Assembly: GCA_009767595.1 (NCBI GenBank)
Contig: VSDK01012919.1
Coordinates: 357,608 to 421,607, forward strand
DNA length: 64,000 bases
Reading direction: 5' to 3'
Source: Symbiodinium kawagutii
Lineage: Eukaryota > Sar > Dinophyceae > Suessiales > Symbiodiniaceae
How positions within the stretch are numbered: the first letter of the stretch is position 1; each line of letters starts with the position of its first letter. A program made the position numbers and the translations under genes. Under the pieces are notes generated by a model. The model worked only from the letters and a program-made list of their open reading frames with translations. It did no database searches and had not been told where the DNA came from. This document shows, piece by piece, positions 22,587 to 33,432 of the stretch.

Positions 22587-23300
22587 AAATCCGCCATTGC
22601 GCGTTCAATCAAATACTTGACCAAAAATGGAAATCTGCTGAGTTGATTGGTGGCCTAGTCATCTGTCCGTTGGTTGGACGGCGACGGACTGAAGGGGTAG
22701 TCAACCTTTTTGAGAAAAGCTTGATTCGTGCCACATGTGTCAAAACATCTCAGTAGCATAAATGAGGCCAAGCCAGTTTCCGTACAACCCTGCAGTGGCT
22801 TAGTTGCTTCAAGTCTTGACCCCATCAAAGCAAACAACTCTTGCAAACATCGATGACGGCCAAATCACACCAAATCATTGTATAACATGGTGCTGGAAAC
22901 TGATCATAGGTTTCCAACTTCTTCGCACATATCAACAGTAACTGTCAGTCCGTCTCCAGGCTAAAGTCACTCCTGCTACCCGCTCCCCCACGGCCATTGG
23001 TTGCCCCTCTGCAGCATAGGCGCCCGGAACATGTCCGTCTCGCGGCACAGGTCATTGATGCGTCCTGGGCTCTGGCCGGGTGGACATCATGGCACATCAC
23101 TTCTTTTCACAGCCCACTGCAAACATAGTTGCATGCAAATACACTACAAATAGATCTTTAAACTCAGCATGTCCAAAGCCTGTTCATTGCTCAGATTTGT
23201 GACTTACTATTTCGGCATGTGGGGCTGTCCAAACATCATGTCTCGCACTGTGGAATATTGTGGGTTCAAATGGGCTTTCTTCCTGAAATTGACAACAGAC
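22587..23300. other. No gene recognised
   Basis: Unique sequence right of the satellite. No segment passes composition plus splice-site checks. Confidence 0.35.
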
Positions 23301-23424
23301 CCCTCTGAACGCACACATTTGAATGGCAGCCCACTCAGCAGAGCCAAGGATCTCAGTACTTCACAGTTCTCCTGCTCCTGTAGAACCGCCTGCTGCAGGT
23401 GCCACTCCACGACATCAAAAGTGT
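23301..23424 (-). CDS. Putative orphan exon (EWHLQQAVLQEQENCEVL...)
   Basis: The minus-strand frame encodes DTFDVVEWHLQQAVLQEQEN, then a Leu-rich helix, then CVRSE, ending at GAGGG|GTCTG. Third positions are GC-rich. The acceptor CCAG|ACAC departs from the usual AG|G. A helical, possibly coiled-coil, piece; no family is recognised. Confidence 0.42.
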
Positions 23425-24164
23425 CTGGACCATGGATGGTGTAGAAAAACAAGCTAAGAAATGTTAACAATAGTTAAGATACTTTAGGTTACGGACCTCA
23501 CATTCTTTTCATTCTTGACGTGGTCCCAGCAGTCACGCCCAGGTGTTGGGAGCAGTGACCACTTGTAGAAATGAATGCAAGTTGCCCATGGAAATGGAAA
23601 GTTCAAACCATTTCAACCCTCATCATGAAATTTGAGACAGCCATTTCATGCCGATTGGTGCAATTTGCATCTACAATCTCTTCACCAACTTTCTGGTGGG
23701 GAATATACTATATATGGCACTGTGCCCTCTGCTTCCTGTGGACTTGTCAGGGCTGCTGACTTGACACCTTTGGGCCGCGGCCTCCCGCATGGGTGCAAGG
23801 ATTGGAGGCAGTTCATCCGGATCTGTCGTTTTGCCTTATGGCAAAGCAGGGTGCACAGGGGCCCCAAAAAGGACGGCCCCAAGAAGGCTGAAGGAGGCCC
23901 AATGCCCCAAGGAAAACAAGGGCCTACGTGGGCCACTGCATCTGCGTGCCTTTGGTGCCTGGGATGACCTTGGTAGATGATTGCCTATTCACCAGCCAGA
24001 GATAGCCCACCACAGCGCAAAACATGGCATTTTGCTGTCCTTAATATGTTTGACACCAACGCGCACCAGCAGCGGCAGCGAACTAGTTTATCATGCAAGC
24101 AGAAATCAAGTAAAAAACAACTCAACAGAACACGACCAATTGAGAAACCAAGAAACCAAGAAAC

Positions 24165-24199
<35 letters not shown>

Positions 24200-25348
24200 G
24201 CAGGCAGGCAAGCAAGCAAGCAAGCAAACAACCCCTCAACAAGCCAACAATCAATGAAAACCAAGCCAAAGCAGCGAATTGAACCTGAACAAGCAAGCAA
24301 AACAAACAAGCAACAAACCGTCCCAAGCACCCAAGCGAACAAACAACCAATAGACCAGCCAGTGCAGAACCAACCAAGTACGAAACCCAGAAACCCCGTA
24401 CAATCAAACATGCAACCAACCCAGCGACCAAACAAAATCAACAAAAAAAGAATCACGAGGCAAACGCAAAATGAAACCAAAGCATAGACATAATAAAACC
24501 ATCCAAACCCAACGGCACAACACAAGCCATCCAAGCAATCCAAGCAACACAATCAGTGGATGGATTCTCACTTCAGCCAGGGTGCAGCGTTCCAAGTGAG
24601 CAATCCTTCGATTGATCTCCTGGGCTCCTGCCAACATACTACAACGGCAGCTGCTACAACAAACGCTTTCCCACATAGCCTAACATGTCTTCTGACTTAT
24701 TAATGGTAAAACAATCGTTTATGATATCTCTCCTTGGTTGGTTGCCAGGCATCTCTGTCGATGCTAGTTGACAAACCATGTTTTCTCGGAAGCAAATGGC
24801 TACAAAAAGTGCCATACTGCACAGGCACAAACCTGCAAACAGAGTCTGACCAGGATGATTTTGCATACCCGGTCCCATCTGAGTGTGCAAATTTCAGCCA
24901 GGACCCAATCGGACCCCAAGAAGAATAAACATCATGCTCTTGGGTATAGTGACCCATGGCAAGAGTGCACTGAGCTTGAAGAACGGCGCAAATTTTGACT
25001 AGACTAGACCCGCGCACACTGAGTACCCATGTTTTTTCAATCTGGTCAAGGTGCATGCATGAACTGAAGGGTGGTCAAAAATGGTCACAGACTCATTTCC
25101 CATTGCTAAATTTCAATGTGGTGACTTGTATCTTGTATCATTCAAGATCCTGGCATACAACGACTACATTGCAATCAGCTACATTAATTCATATAATTCA
25201 TATCTTAAACAATGTGGATACTCCACTTACTACACTAACATGGTGTTATGTGTGCTATACTACCAAAACACTACAAACAACTTGAAACAATGATATGCAA
25301 TGTGTGCATTTGTGCTTTGCATTTGCCGATCTTTGTGGTGCGAGTCTC
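23425..25348. other. No gene recognised outside the T-poor island
   Basis: Holds the T-depleted island (24100-24560). A Pro/Lys-rich coding-like stretch near 23700-23850 on the minus strand could not be given splice sites. The long open frames on both strands across 24.0-24.55 kb reflect low complexity. Confidence 0.4.
24100..24560. repeat. T-depleted island with (AAGC)n core
   Basis: Around 460 bp of the plus strand contain very few T residues. The core near 24160-24225 is uninterrupted AAGC/AGGC tetranucleotides; the rest is built of AACC, CAAA and AAGCA words. The composition leaves long open frames on both strands (Gln/Lys/Asn/Pro-rich on plus, Leu/Cys-rich on minus), which I regard as by-products. 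Confidence 0.85.
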
Positions 25349-25442
25349 CTAGGCCATCGATGCCAGTAAGGCATGCCTGGATCGATTCCAAGACCTTGAT
25401 CTGCCTGGGCAGCGCTGGGTCCAGCGGCTGGGAATCCAAGGT
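25349..25442 (-). CDS. Putative orphan exon (TLDSQPLDPALPRQIKVLES...)
   Basis: Minus-strand frame TLDSQPLDPALPRQIKVLES followed by IQACLTGIDGL. Composition is coding-like against AT-rich flanks. Edges are suggested by CTAAG|ACC (not AG|G) and a GA donor CTAG|GAGAC. No family is recognised. Confidence 0.38.
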
Positions 25443-25619
25443 CTTAGACATTTCCAGATTTCTATGGATTTCTGAAGAAATATCTGTAAATATCCAGGCA
25501 ACATATCCATAACACAAATCTAAACGACATGTTCATGCAAAAGCTTGGAATCCGTCGATTTGGGTCAGTATGTATGGGTTTATGTTGGTTGTGAACCATG
25601 GGTGTGAGCAGTGTGAGCT

Positions 25620-25921
25620 TGCGAAGTGATGATGGCGATGACGATCAAAATCATGATGACGATGATGATGGTCATGATGTCTGATGACAAGTGATGATAA
25701 ATCATGATGATTTATAAAACGGTGGTGATGAATGAGGATGAATGATGATGAATGAAGATGAATGAAGATGAATGATGATGAATGATGATGAATGGCAGTG
25801 AATAGCTGATAGTGAATGAGGGCGAATCATCATGAAGGAAAATGAATGATGATGATTGATTAACGGCTGCTGCTGATGGTGTTCCATGACGAATGATGAT
25901 TGTACAGTTGTACACGGTGAC

Positions 25922-25960
<39 letters not shown>

Positions 25961-26008
25961 CATGATGATGATGCTGATAATGAAGATGACGATGACGATG
26001 ACGATGAC

Positions 26009-26044
<36 letters not shown>

Positions 26045-26070
26045 CCGTGATGATCCGTGATGATCCGTGA
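25620..26070. repeat. GAT-rich repeat field
   Basis: Imperfect GAATGATGAT units pass into long uninterrupted (GAT)n tracts near 25920-25960 and 26010-26043, with a (GACGAT)n variant between them and three TGATCCG units at the right end. Confidence 0.92.
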
Positions 26071-26578
26071 TGATGCTTTGAATTATTTTCACCAACGCTA
26101 TTGACAACTGTAATCTGATTCGGATGGTGTCAAATAGCTTGACATAGCATTTGGGAAACAAAGCTTCCCAACAGATGGGAAGCATGAACTCGTTCGCTAG
26201 ACGAAAAAGGTTGCATCGGCAGGGGGTGGGTACAAACTTTGCTTCATATCGATCAAGAGGTTCTTTGGAAATACCTGGCTTCTGCCAGCAGATGCCAGCA
26301 GTTTGCAGGTACAGAATGGGCAAATTCAACACGTCTTGTTTGCTGCTGGTCTCTTTAATTAGCCCGTTGTATCCTCTGGAATGCTATAGTTGGCTTTAAA
26401 GTTTCGCACAGGGATACGTTGGAAAAAGAAGTCATGAAATGAAAACCTGCATCGCAGCGGGCTACGAACACAAATATATGTAAACACACGCGACGCAAAT
26501 TTATTGTATAAACCAAACATTTTCAAGGTTTACGAAAATATCAGGCAGGGCAAAGCCTCACAAATGCAGCAGACCAGC

Positions 26579-26623
26579 CTTTCCATGTCCTGCACTGCCG
26601 CTCTGGCAATTTCTTCGGCTTTC
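26579..26623 (-). CDS. Putative 45-nt helical exon
   Basis: Bounded by ACCAAG|GAAAGCC and a GC donor GAAAG|GCTGG, this segment encodes KAEEIARAAVQDME. It enters and leaves in defined phases (after two bases, before one). Its short length and strong helical pattern match the exon style of this window. No partner exon was fixed. Confidence 0.4.
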
Positions 26624-26817
26624 CTTGGTGAAAGTGTAGCTGATTTTGCTCGCGTAGCGACGGCTACACAAACACACATATCAAATATGTGCAAATGAAT
26701 GTTGTCCTGCATACGTATTAGCATCTATGAAAATGTAACAGCCCTATCTGCTCTTTCTACTTGGAACTCAGTCAGCTCTGGAAAACTGACCCGTGGCAAC
26801 ACCCCTGCTACTTCCAG

Positions 26818-26890
26818 TTAATCCCACTTCCTTGGAAGCTTCAACGTCTTCAAAGCACGAAAGAGATCGCAAGAGTGTGCCTTGGACACC
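26818..26890 (-). CDS. Putative terminal exon
   Basis: A CATAG|GGTGTCC acceptor opens a frame VSKAHSCDLFRALKTLKLP ending RKWD and TAA. It could be the last exon of the methyltransferase gene upstream or of another gene; the phase with the preceding candidate exon at 27394-27472 was not matched, so it is kept separate. Confidence 0.4.
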
Positions 26891-27393
26891 CTATGCACAC
26901 CCTCTAACTCCTCGTGTGCATAGTTTTGGTAAAGGGCCCTTGCAAAAAACATGAAGAAGTTTCCAAGAATGCTGCCAAGGCACCCATCCGTTGCAATTTT
27001 GGTCTCGGCATGCCGGCATTTTCGAAAAAAAACATGGTTTGGCGCAGAAAAACAAACACAGGTGCAATGGAAAAAAGGCAAACCCAGCAGGGCAAATGTA
27101 CATTCATCATTGGTCCCAAGGTGGCTTTGACCAAAAATACCTATGTGATTTGTTGGGCTTGGAAATAGTGACAGCATCTGATCGGATTGCAACGCAGTTA
27201 GATACTGCCAGGATATGAATTGGCAACTATGATGGCTAATGTTAGCCACCAAAATGTGGCACTTGAGCGCCTCATGGTCCCATTGATGACCAAATTGACA
27301 CCATAGCAATGATGACCAGTGACCACCAAGATCTGCAAATGATCCTGTATGCACAAGGATTGGCCATACGTTTTTTGATCATTTTTGTGTTGC

Positions 27394-30063
27394 AGAATTC
27401 TTGGGCAACATGGGATCTATACGCTGAGTCCTGCACCATTTTCAATCGCTCTTGTACTTGCCTGTCAAGCTCCTGCAATCATAGCATCAACGATGAATTT
27501 GCAAACTTAATGCCGAAACTATTTTGCTCATTGGCAACTCAAGTTGACGAGCCAAGTGTTGGATGTTGAGAAGCTTCGGCTCCAGGCAGCCCAGAAACCT
27601 TTTTTCCCACGTCTCATTTCCAAGCCACTAAATCTCCCAAACCATCTTCAGTCATTTCACTTTCAGCACGGCCAAGCTGATATTGCAGCTGTTGAAGCTC
27701 TGCGCTCAGGTGTTGCAAAGCAGCTGGATCAACATGAGTGACTTCACAAAAAATGATCGAAGGGTCAAAGTCTGGCAGCCTGGGCAGGGTGGTGCTACGA
27801 AAGCATGCGCAGTGAATCTGTGCAAATATCCCTATGCTCTGATGGATGTCTTCCCAGACCTTCTGAAACCCACGAACTAGGCCCCTAGTCCCTGTAGTTC
27901 AGGGTTTAGGGGTTGTTTATCGCATCAGGAATACCTAATAATACCCAATTTTCGGAAAAAAACAAACACCAATCAAATTTACCAAAAGATCCTAGACCCT
28001 TGACGTGTTGGGGGGACCAACCGTTTTCGGCCGCCCCACTGGAGCACTACGGGCAGTTCATGATTTATGCCCATTGGCAGTAGCTCGAGGCAGAAAATAG
28101 CAACATTGAACAATCCACAGTTTGCAGCTGATTTACTATTCGATTTTCGCAGGGTAATCCTTATACTCGTTGCAAAAAACCACCATGTACGGACACCCCC
28201 ACCAAAGCCTCAGGAAAAGCTTCAAGATCTCTTCATCCAAACCTTCAGCATCAATGGCAAGAACGTCCACCTGAGCGGATATACTCCATCCATGCTTCTA
28301 CGATGAAGCAACCAACATCAGCCATGTTTCCTGATTCTGAAATGCCATGTGTACATATAACTTCACATTTGCATACATAAATGTCTATGAAAGTTATTTT
28401 TGACATTTGAGAATTCATATCATGTAGTCAATTAATCAATCAATCAACCAATCAATGAAACCGATGAATCCAACACTCAGGCAGTTGTATTGCCTTAATC
28501 AAGACTGGATCCATCAAACAACAGTTGGTCGAAAACTGCATCTACCATAGGTGATGCATCCCCATCAATGATCATCAATGAAAGTTCTTCATGGCCGCTG
28601 CTGGAAATCAGCCGACGTCAGCGGACAATGTTCTCTTTGAGACCTCGTTGGGTCGAATCTGCGCATCTTCCAGTAGCTTTGCTGGTGTCTTGCAGGCAAC
28701 CATGATCTCCTCGACGTAGTCTTCGAACTCCTACGCGTTTCCAGTGTCCCGGTGCGTTTCCAAATGGGCCGTTCTCAAGAGACTTCAAATTCTTCAGTCC
28801 ACTGTCCCAAGCAGAATGAACCTGAAAACATGAAAGAAACTGTGACGTTGGATGTTGATGGATATTTAGCACCCAGACTTGTGACCTGTTGGGAAGCAAC
28901 ATCCCACACAGCCCACTCCTCAATCGAAAGGCCCAAATGCACATGATGCTTCAACACATGTTCCTTATCCATGGAATTCAGTTGGCACATCGCCCAGTGG
29001 AAAGCTTTGCGCGGATGATCCTTTTGAAGTCGATCCGAAACCACGTAGAACGGTGCGTCTCCCCCAAAGGGCGCAACAGCCACGTTGCAGGTCCTATAGT
29101 GTGAAGATCAGCTCGGACTGTGAGGGGATCATTGTTAAACCGAGTTATCCCAAATATCAACCAACGTTATTCATGAGCCAGGCATTTCTAAACTAAGCCC
29201 TCTAAACATGTCCAAAAGATCAACAGAATCGGGCTCAAACAGGGCCAACCATCCACCATCTAACATAGTAATAGACCATCGCCATTCCCAACAGGTAATT
29301 AATCTCCTTAAATGATTTTAAAACTTTGGTGGAAAATACATGTCATTTCTATATTAGATTGCCAGAAGGTATTGGGCCTGCCCTCCTCACTGTCCTAATC
29401 CGCTGCTCTTGGTGCAGTTCGGAGACCTTGCGTCTGAGTGTTGCATGAGTCCGGGGACTGGCCTCCACTAGCAGGGCAGCAACCTTCAGGGCACGAAGGG
29501 ATACCCACCGCAGGGATGCAAACATGGGATCCATGCATCAACTGCTGCATCAAATGTGTTTCAAGCAAAAACCTGCCAAAAATGATAAACCATGATGAAC
29601 CCAACAATCCCCTGCAGACCTGTGGCTCTTCCATCAGAAATCCTTGAACGGGATCATTGGAGGAGCCGAAGTCCCCATCACATGCACCAATCTGCACCAG
29701 GTTCACCTGACCCCTCCGCTCCACCAACGCCCGCAGCAGCTCTGTGGCATCCACTGCCATGGCGCCATGGTCGGGTTGGCTTTGTGCCAGTTGTCTGAGG
29801 GTCCGAGGCCTTTCCGAGGATGGAAGTTGCCCCACAGAACTCCCCAAGTTCGATGCATCCGGAAAATTTGACCAAATAACTGGGCTTCTCCCAGCAAGCA
29901 CAGACCGTCGCGGCCATCTTTGGGCATCTCCAGTCTTTAAAACTGCCCAGTTAAGAAGCACCCCGCCACTGTTTCGATTCCTGCTCATGGCCGCCAAGAG
30001 GGCAAGTATCAGCAAGGACCACACGGGCCCGGCACTGGGCACAGCACGGGAGGCAGAAGACAT
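27394..30063 (-). CDS. FkbM-family methyltransferase, membrane-anchored, multi-exon
   Basis: Six exons join in phase: 29620-30063, 29395-29483, 28913-29093, 28644-28730, 28209-28270 and 27668-27779. A seventh (27394-27472, helical ELDRQVQERLKMVQDS) is likely but less sure, and the C-terminus is open. The ATG is followed by a hydrophobic anchor (VWSLLILALLAAM). FkbM-type SAM-dependent methyltransferase features follow in order: LVQIGACDGDFGSSNDPVQG (cofactor loop), ALLVEASPRTHATLRRKV, RIRTCNVAVAPFGG, APFYVVSDRL, DKEHVLKHHV, EIMVACKTPAKLLED, DVLAIDAEGLDEEILKLFL and PSIIFCEVTHVD. Family members methylate small molecules or sugars; the substrate here is unknown. Donors are GT, GA, GC, GT, GC, and all acceptors are AG|G. 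An open frame also runs from exon five to a TAG at 28136. Confidence 0.85.
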
Positions 30064-30552
30064 GGTTGAATCAATGAAGCGAGGAGCAAGGATATTTTGC
30101 TGTCAATGATCTTCGTGGATCTCATATTGGTGGTCTATTTACACAAGACGAGTTGATCGTCGCAAATGGACACGAGTGGCCTGTAGCTTAGGTGATGAGC
30201 ATGTGATGAGCTTGAGTTGGAAGCTGGAGCTGTCTTAATTTTGCGAGCAGGATGGAAGCATAAGAAAGTACGGCACAGTTGTCAGTGCCAAGGAAAGCAA
30301 TGATCTATAATCATCCACTGAATGTTTCCACCAAAATTGGCGCATGGTCACCCTTGTGCTATTCTGACTGCTTTCAGCTGAACAAAGCTACAAGCGTGTG
30401 ACAGCCCACGCCAATCGTGGTGAAGCAGCCACGGTCGAAGCAGCCACGGTCGTGAAACGCACCGTCTTCTGAGTTTCACAAAAGTTCATGAGCATTCTTA
30501 TCCTTCAAGTGATTTCTTGGATCAGCATAAAATCAACAGAAGAACCTGATCC

Positions 30553-32282
30553 TCAGCGACAGCTGGCTGCCACCATCTCCTCAACCTCCAATTTGAGGTC
30601 CTCCTGCTCCTTCCCCAGCTGGCTGAACAGTGCAGATTGCGCCGCCTTCACATGGCCAGTGGGGAAGGCTGTAGAATGCCCTGGACATCCCTGGGATACT
30701 CCGTGCTAGCCCAGAATCTGTTTACAAGCGATTCGGCTGCCATGAGTTTACAAGCGATTAGGCTGCTTCGTCATGAGAATTGCGACGAAACTACGGTGAC
30801 AATGGTGACATTATGTGACATTACTCAGATGAATTCAGCAAATATTGAGGCTCTCGCCAGCGCGCTTTTTCCTAAGCCATGGCAGGATGTGGTAATCATG
30901 GGGAAACTGTGCGCCAAAAAATAGGCAATATGTTTGACCCCGTTGAGGTAGCTACCCTGTAGGCTTAGGTTCAAGACAGCTGGCACGCGTCCCAAAAGCT
31001 TTCTCACATTTTTGGACCACATTACTCTCGCAACAGAGTTTCAGTTTGACAGCAGCTGCACTCCTAAACGCTCCCCACATGTTCCTGCTGCAAGATTGAA
31101 TGGGCCATGAAGGCACTGTGGACCTAAAAATGATGTACGAACGCTCCAGTGCCATGGAGGCAACATGATGGCAACATGTTTCCGAAACTGTCAGAAAGCA
31201 ACTAGCTGGTGACAAATACGTTGCAAGGGTTAACCCAACAGGGAAGTCTTTGGCACTTCAGCGGATCTCACGATGGCAACTCCAAGAGCTGATTGGCCCG
31301 AGGCACTGATGCGACCAGTGGAGTCCTGGCAGGAAGAGGGCTTCACAAGTCCTGATTATATGTGCCATGTCAATCCATGTCACAGGATTCGGATGGATTC
31401 GGATTATTTTTCATTAATGTGGGAAAAGGGTTTGGAGCAAACATGTCTGCGCCTTGATTGCTGTGAAGATAAGGTACCCAGTCATATGAAACATCTGACT
31501 GCAAATGTAAACAAAGAAATGTCTTGAGTCTTGCAAACACTGCTGGCCAGTTGAAACCGGATGGCTCTGGGAATTGATTTGCCAACAGTAGCGGTAAACA
31601 ATGACATATAGATTCATGTGGTGCATAAAATGTATGTTCGATGCAAATATGTCCACGGCTCAAGCCCCATGGGCCGCGCCTCGTTGAAGACCTCAACCCA
31701 TTCAGCCGAGGGCTGACGAGAGTTCAGCAACTCACCAATGGCATCTGCCACCACGGCATCAGCACCTGGGCGGTTGGGATCCCAGTGATGATTTGAACCC
31801 AAGGATGGTGCTTCAACGAATTTCAACGAGATCCTTGGTGTTCAAATGTGTTCAGTGTTGGGCTCCTCATCGCTATGAAACAGTTGTGAGCATGTAGGGT
31901 TTTAGGGTCAGCAATGAGCAAGCCCCGAGTTGGTTTGTTCACGGAATATCTTGCGAGATGCTTCCAGCGGTGCCTCAAAGGTACCTCCTTTGACCCATGC
32001 CCCAGAGCCAAGGGATAAGTATATTCTACCATATTTCATTCATCTATATATGCACATGCCACATTGAATGGTGGCTAATTTTGGCCATGGGTGGAAATAT
32101 CATGCTCTGGAGACACAAGTCCCGTGAATTGAGCTATTGACCATTGACGGCAAACACTCAAGAGCTGGTGCTGAAGCCATACGGTTGAGAACCATCACGA
32201 AGTAGTTCAGCCGGATGTGTATTGACAAGGGGGTGACTTCCACGCAACGGCCTTTTTGATGATAAACCAAGGGCTGGTTTCC
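30553..32282 (-). CDS. Unknown protein, four phase-consistent exons
   Basis: Segments 32156-32282, 31943-31984, 31662-31765 and 30553-30645 join without breaking frame. Peptides in order: CVEVTPLSIHIRLNYFVMVL, TFEAPLEASRKIF, ADAVVADAIGELLNSRQPSA then EWVEVFNEARPMGL, and a C-terminal helix KEQEDLKLEVEEMVAASCR before TGA. The donors proposed are GT, GT, GA, and every acceptor is AG|G. The last exon is a confident C-terminus. The middle joins are plausible, but extra exons could lie between 30645 and 31662. The 5' end was not found. No family is recognised. Confidence 0.5.
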
Positions 32283-33432
32283 CTGATCATCCACGGTGCG
32301 GGATCACCAACAAGTGAAGTATCACTGATTCAGTATCACCATCATGGGTGGTATGGTCAGGTCCTGAGTCTGAACACATTTGGTGGGTTTCTCAAAAAAG
32401 GGTTCCCCCAAATCATCCATGTTTAAGAAATTTTAGTGAAAAACCAACCATTTTTGGACTTCCGTATTTTGAGAAACTGCCATTTCCTCCGCCCGCATCT
32501 TTCGCTCTTTTGTGATCCAACCATCGGTGGTCTGCGAATGGCTGAAGAGCCCACAGGAGAAACACAGCGCAACTGAGCTAACCTGCAACAGGCACTGACG
32601 CGAGGAAACTAATTATGTAATGGGATCTGAAACTTGTGGTGCCAGGGTGATCCATGTATCAAATGATTTCAATGTTGAATATGGCAATTTTGAGGGATAT
32701 TTTGGGGTTCGCCCCATGGGAAATGTTGTGCATGCCTTGGGGTAGTACCTAAACATGGTGCTACTAGATCTCACTGCAGTTCTTCTCCTCAGGCGGTTGT
32801 TCTCAATGGAATTCCGACATGACAAGACTATTTCACTGACACAATGACAGAAGCAAATGCACAACAAAAGCAGCAACCACCGCCACAACTCCACAAACAG
32901 TGACTGCATGGAATTCAACATAGAAGGATTCTAGCATGCCACTTATATGGTCCTATCCAGGGATGTCTGTTTGCTAATTAGGTGTCCCTATTCAAATGTC
33001 TGCATGCAACATTTCCGCAGTTCCACTCCCTGCAGGTTGTGACTTCCATGGTAATTTCCTTTCAGGACCACAAGGAGCCCATCAACTGACCAAAGGAAAT
33101 AAATGTCAGCCCCGCCGGCATTTCAGAGTATGGCACCATGGTTCACTATAACACCAATGTGGCCTGATTGGTTAGCATGACGCTGCTGCCTTGGACGCTG
33201 CTGGCCCTCCCGAAACCTGTGCCCCTTAGAACCTCCATGGATTGTCTGTGGGTCATGGCCTTTTCACCAAGCACCGATTTTGCGGGGAGTACGCCTTACA
33301 TTCCTTGAAAGCTGGCCGGCAAGTTATGCACAAATGTGAAGGCAGTGGCCACTAAAGACAACAATCAATGGACCCTCTTTGGAGCCCTTGGGTTGGCAAA
33401 GGATGAAAGCTAAAGCTCTGTTCGCTTCTTAC
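32283..33432. other. No gene recognised
   Basis: Presumably holds the missing 3' exons of the leucine-rich-repeat gene or the 5' exons of the gene downstream. A short coding-like stretch near 33290-33340 (minus) could not be linked. Confidence 0.35.

Noticed and set aside
23981..24487. 168-residue Gln/Lys/Asn/Pro-rich open frame on the plus strand
   Set aside because: Absence of T removes stop codons; the frame is explained by composition, and frames on the other strand are open too.
25712..26332. 206-residue open frame on the minus strand
   Set aside because: Most of it translates (GAT)n-type repeats into runs of Ile, Val and His; no domain.
28508..28590. MIIDGDASPMVD-type peptide as an FkbM exon
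   Set aside because: It resembles the IDxEG motif, but the true motif exon (DVLAIDAEGLDEEIL, 28209-28270) joins in phase; this lacks an AG|G acceptor and lies inside the intron.
31760..31800. tRNA B-box-like GGGTTCAAATC on the minus strand
   Set aside because: No matching A box or cloverleaf could be found upstream; the bases precede a likely exon acceptor.
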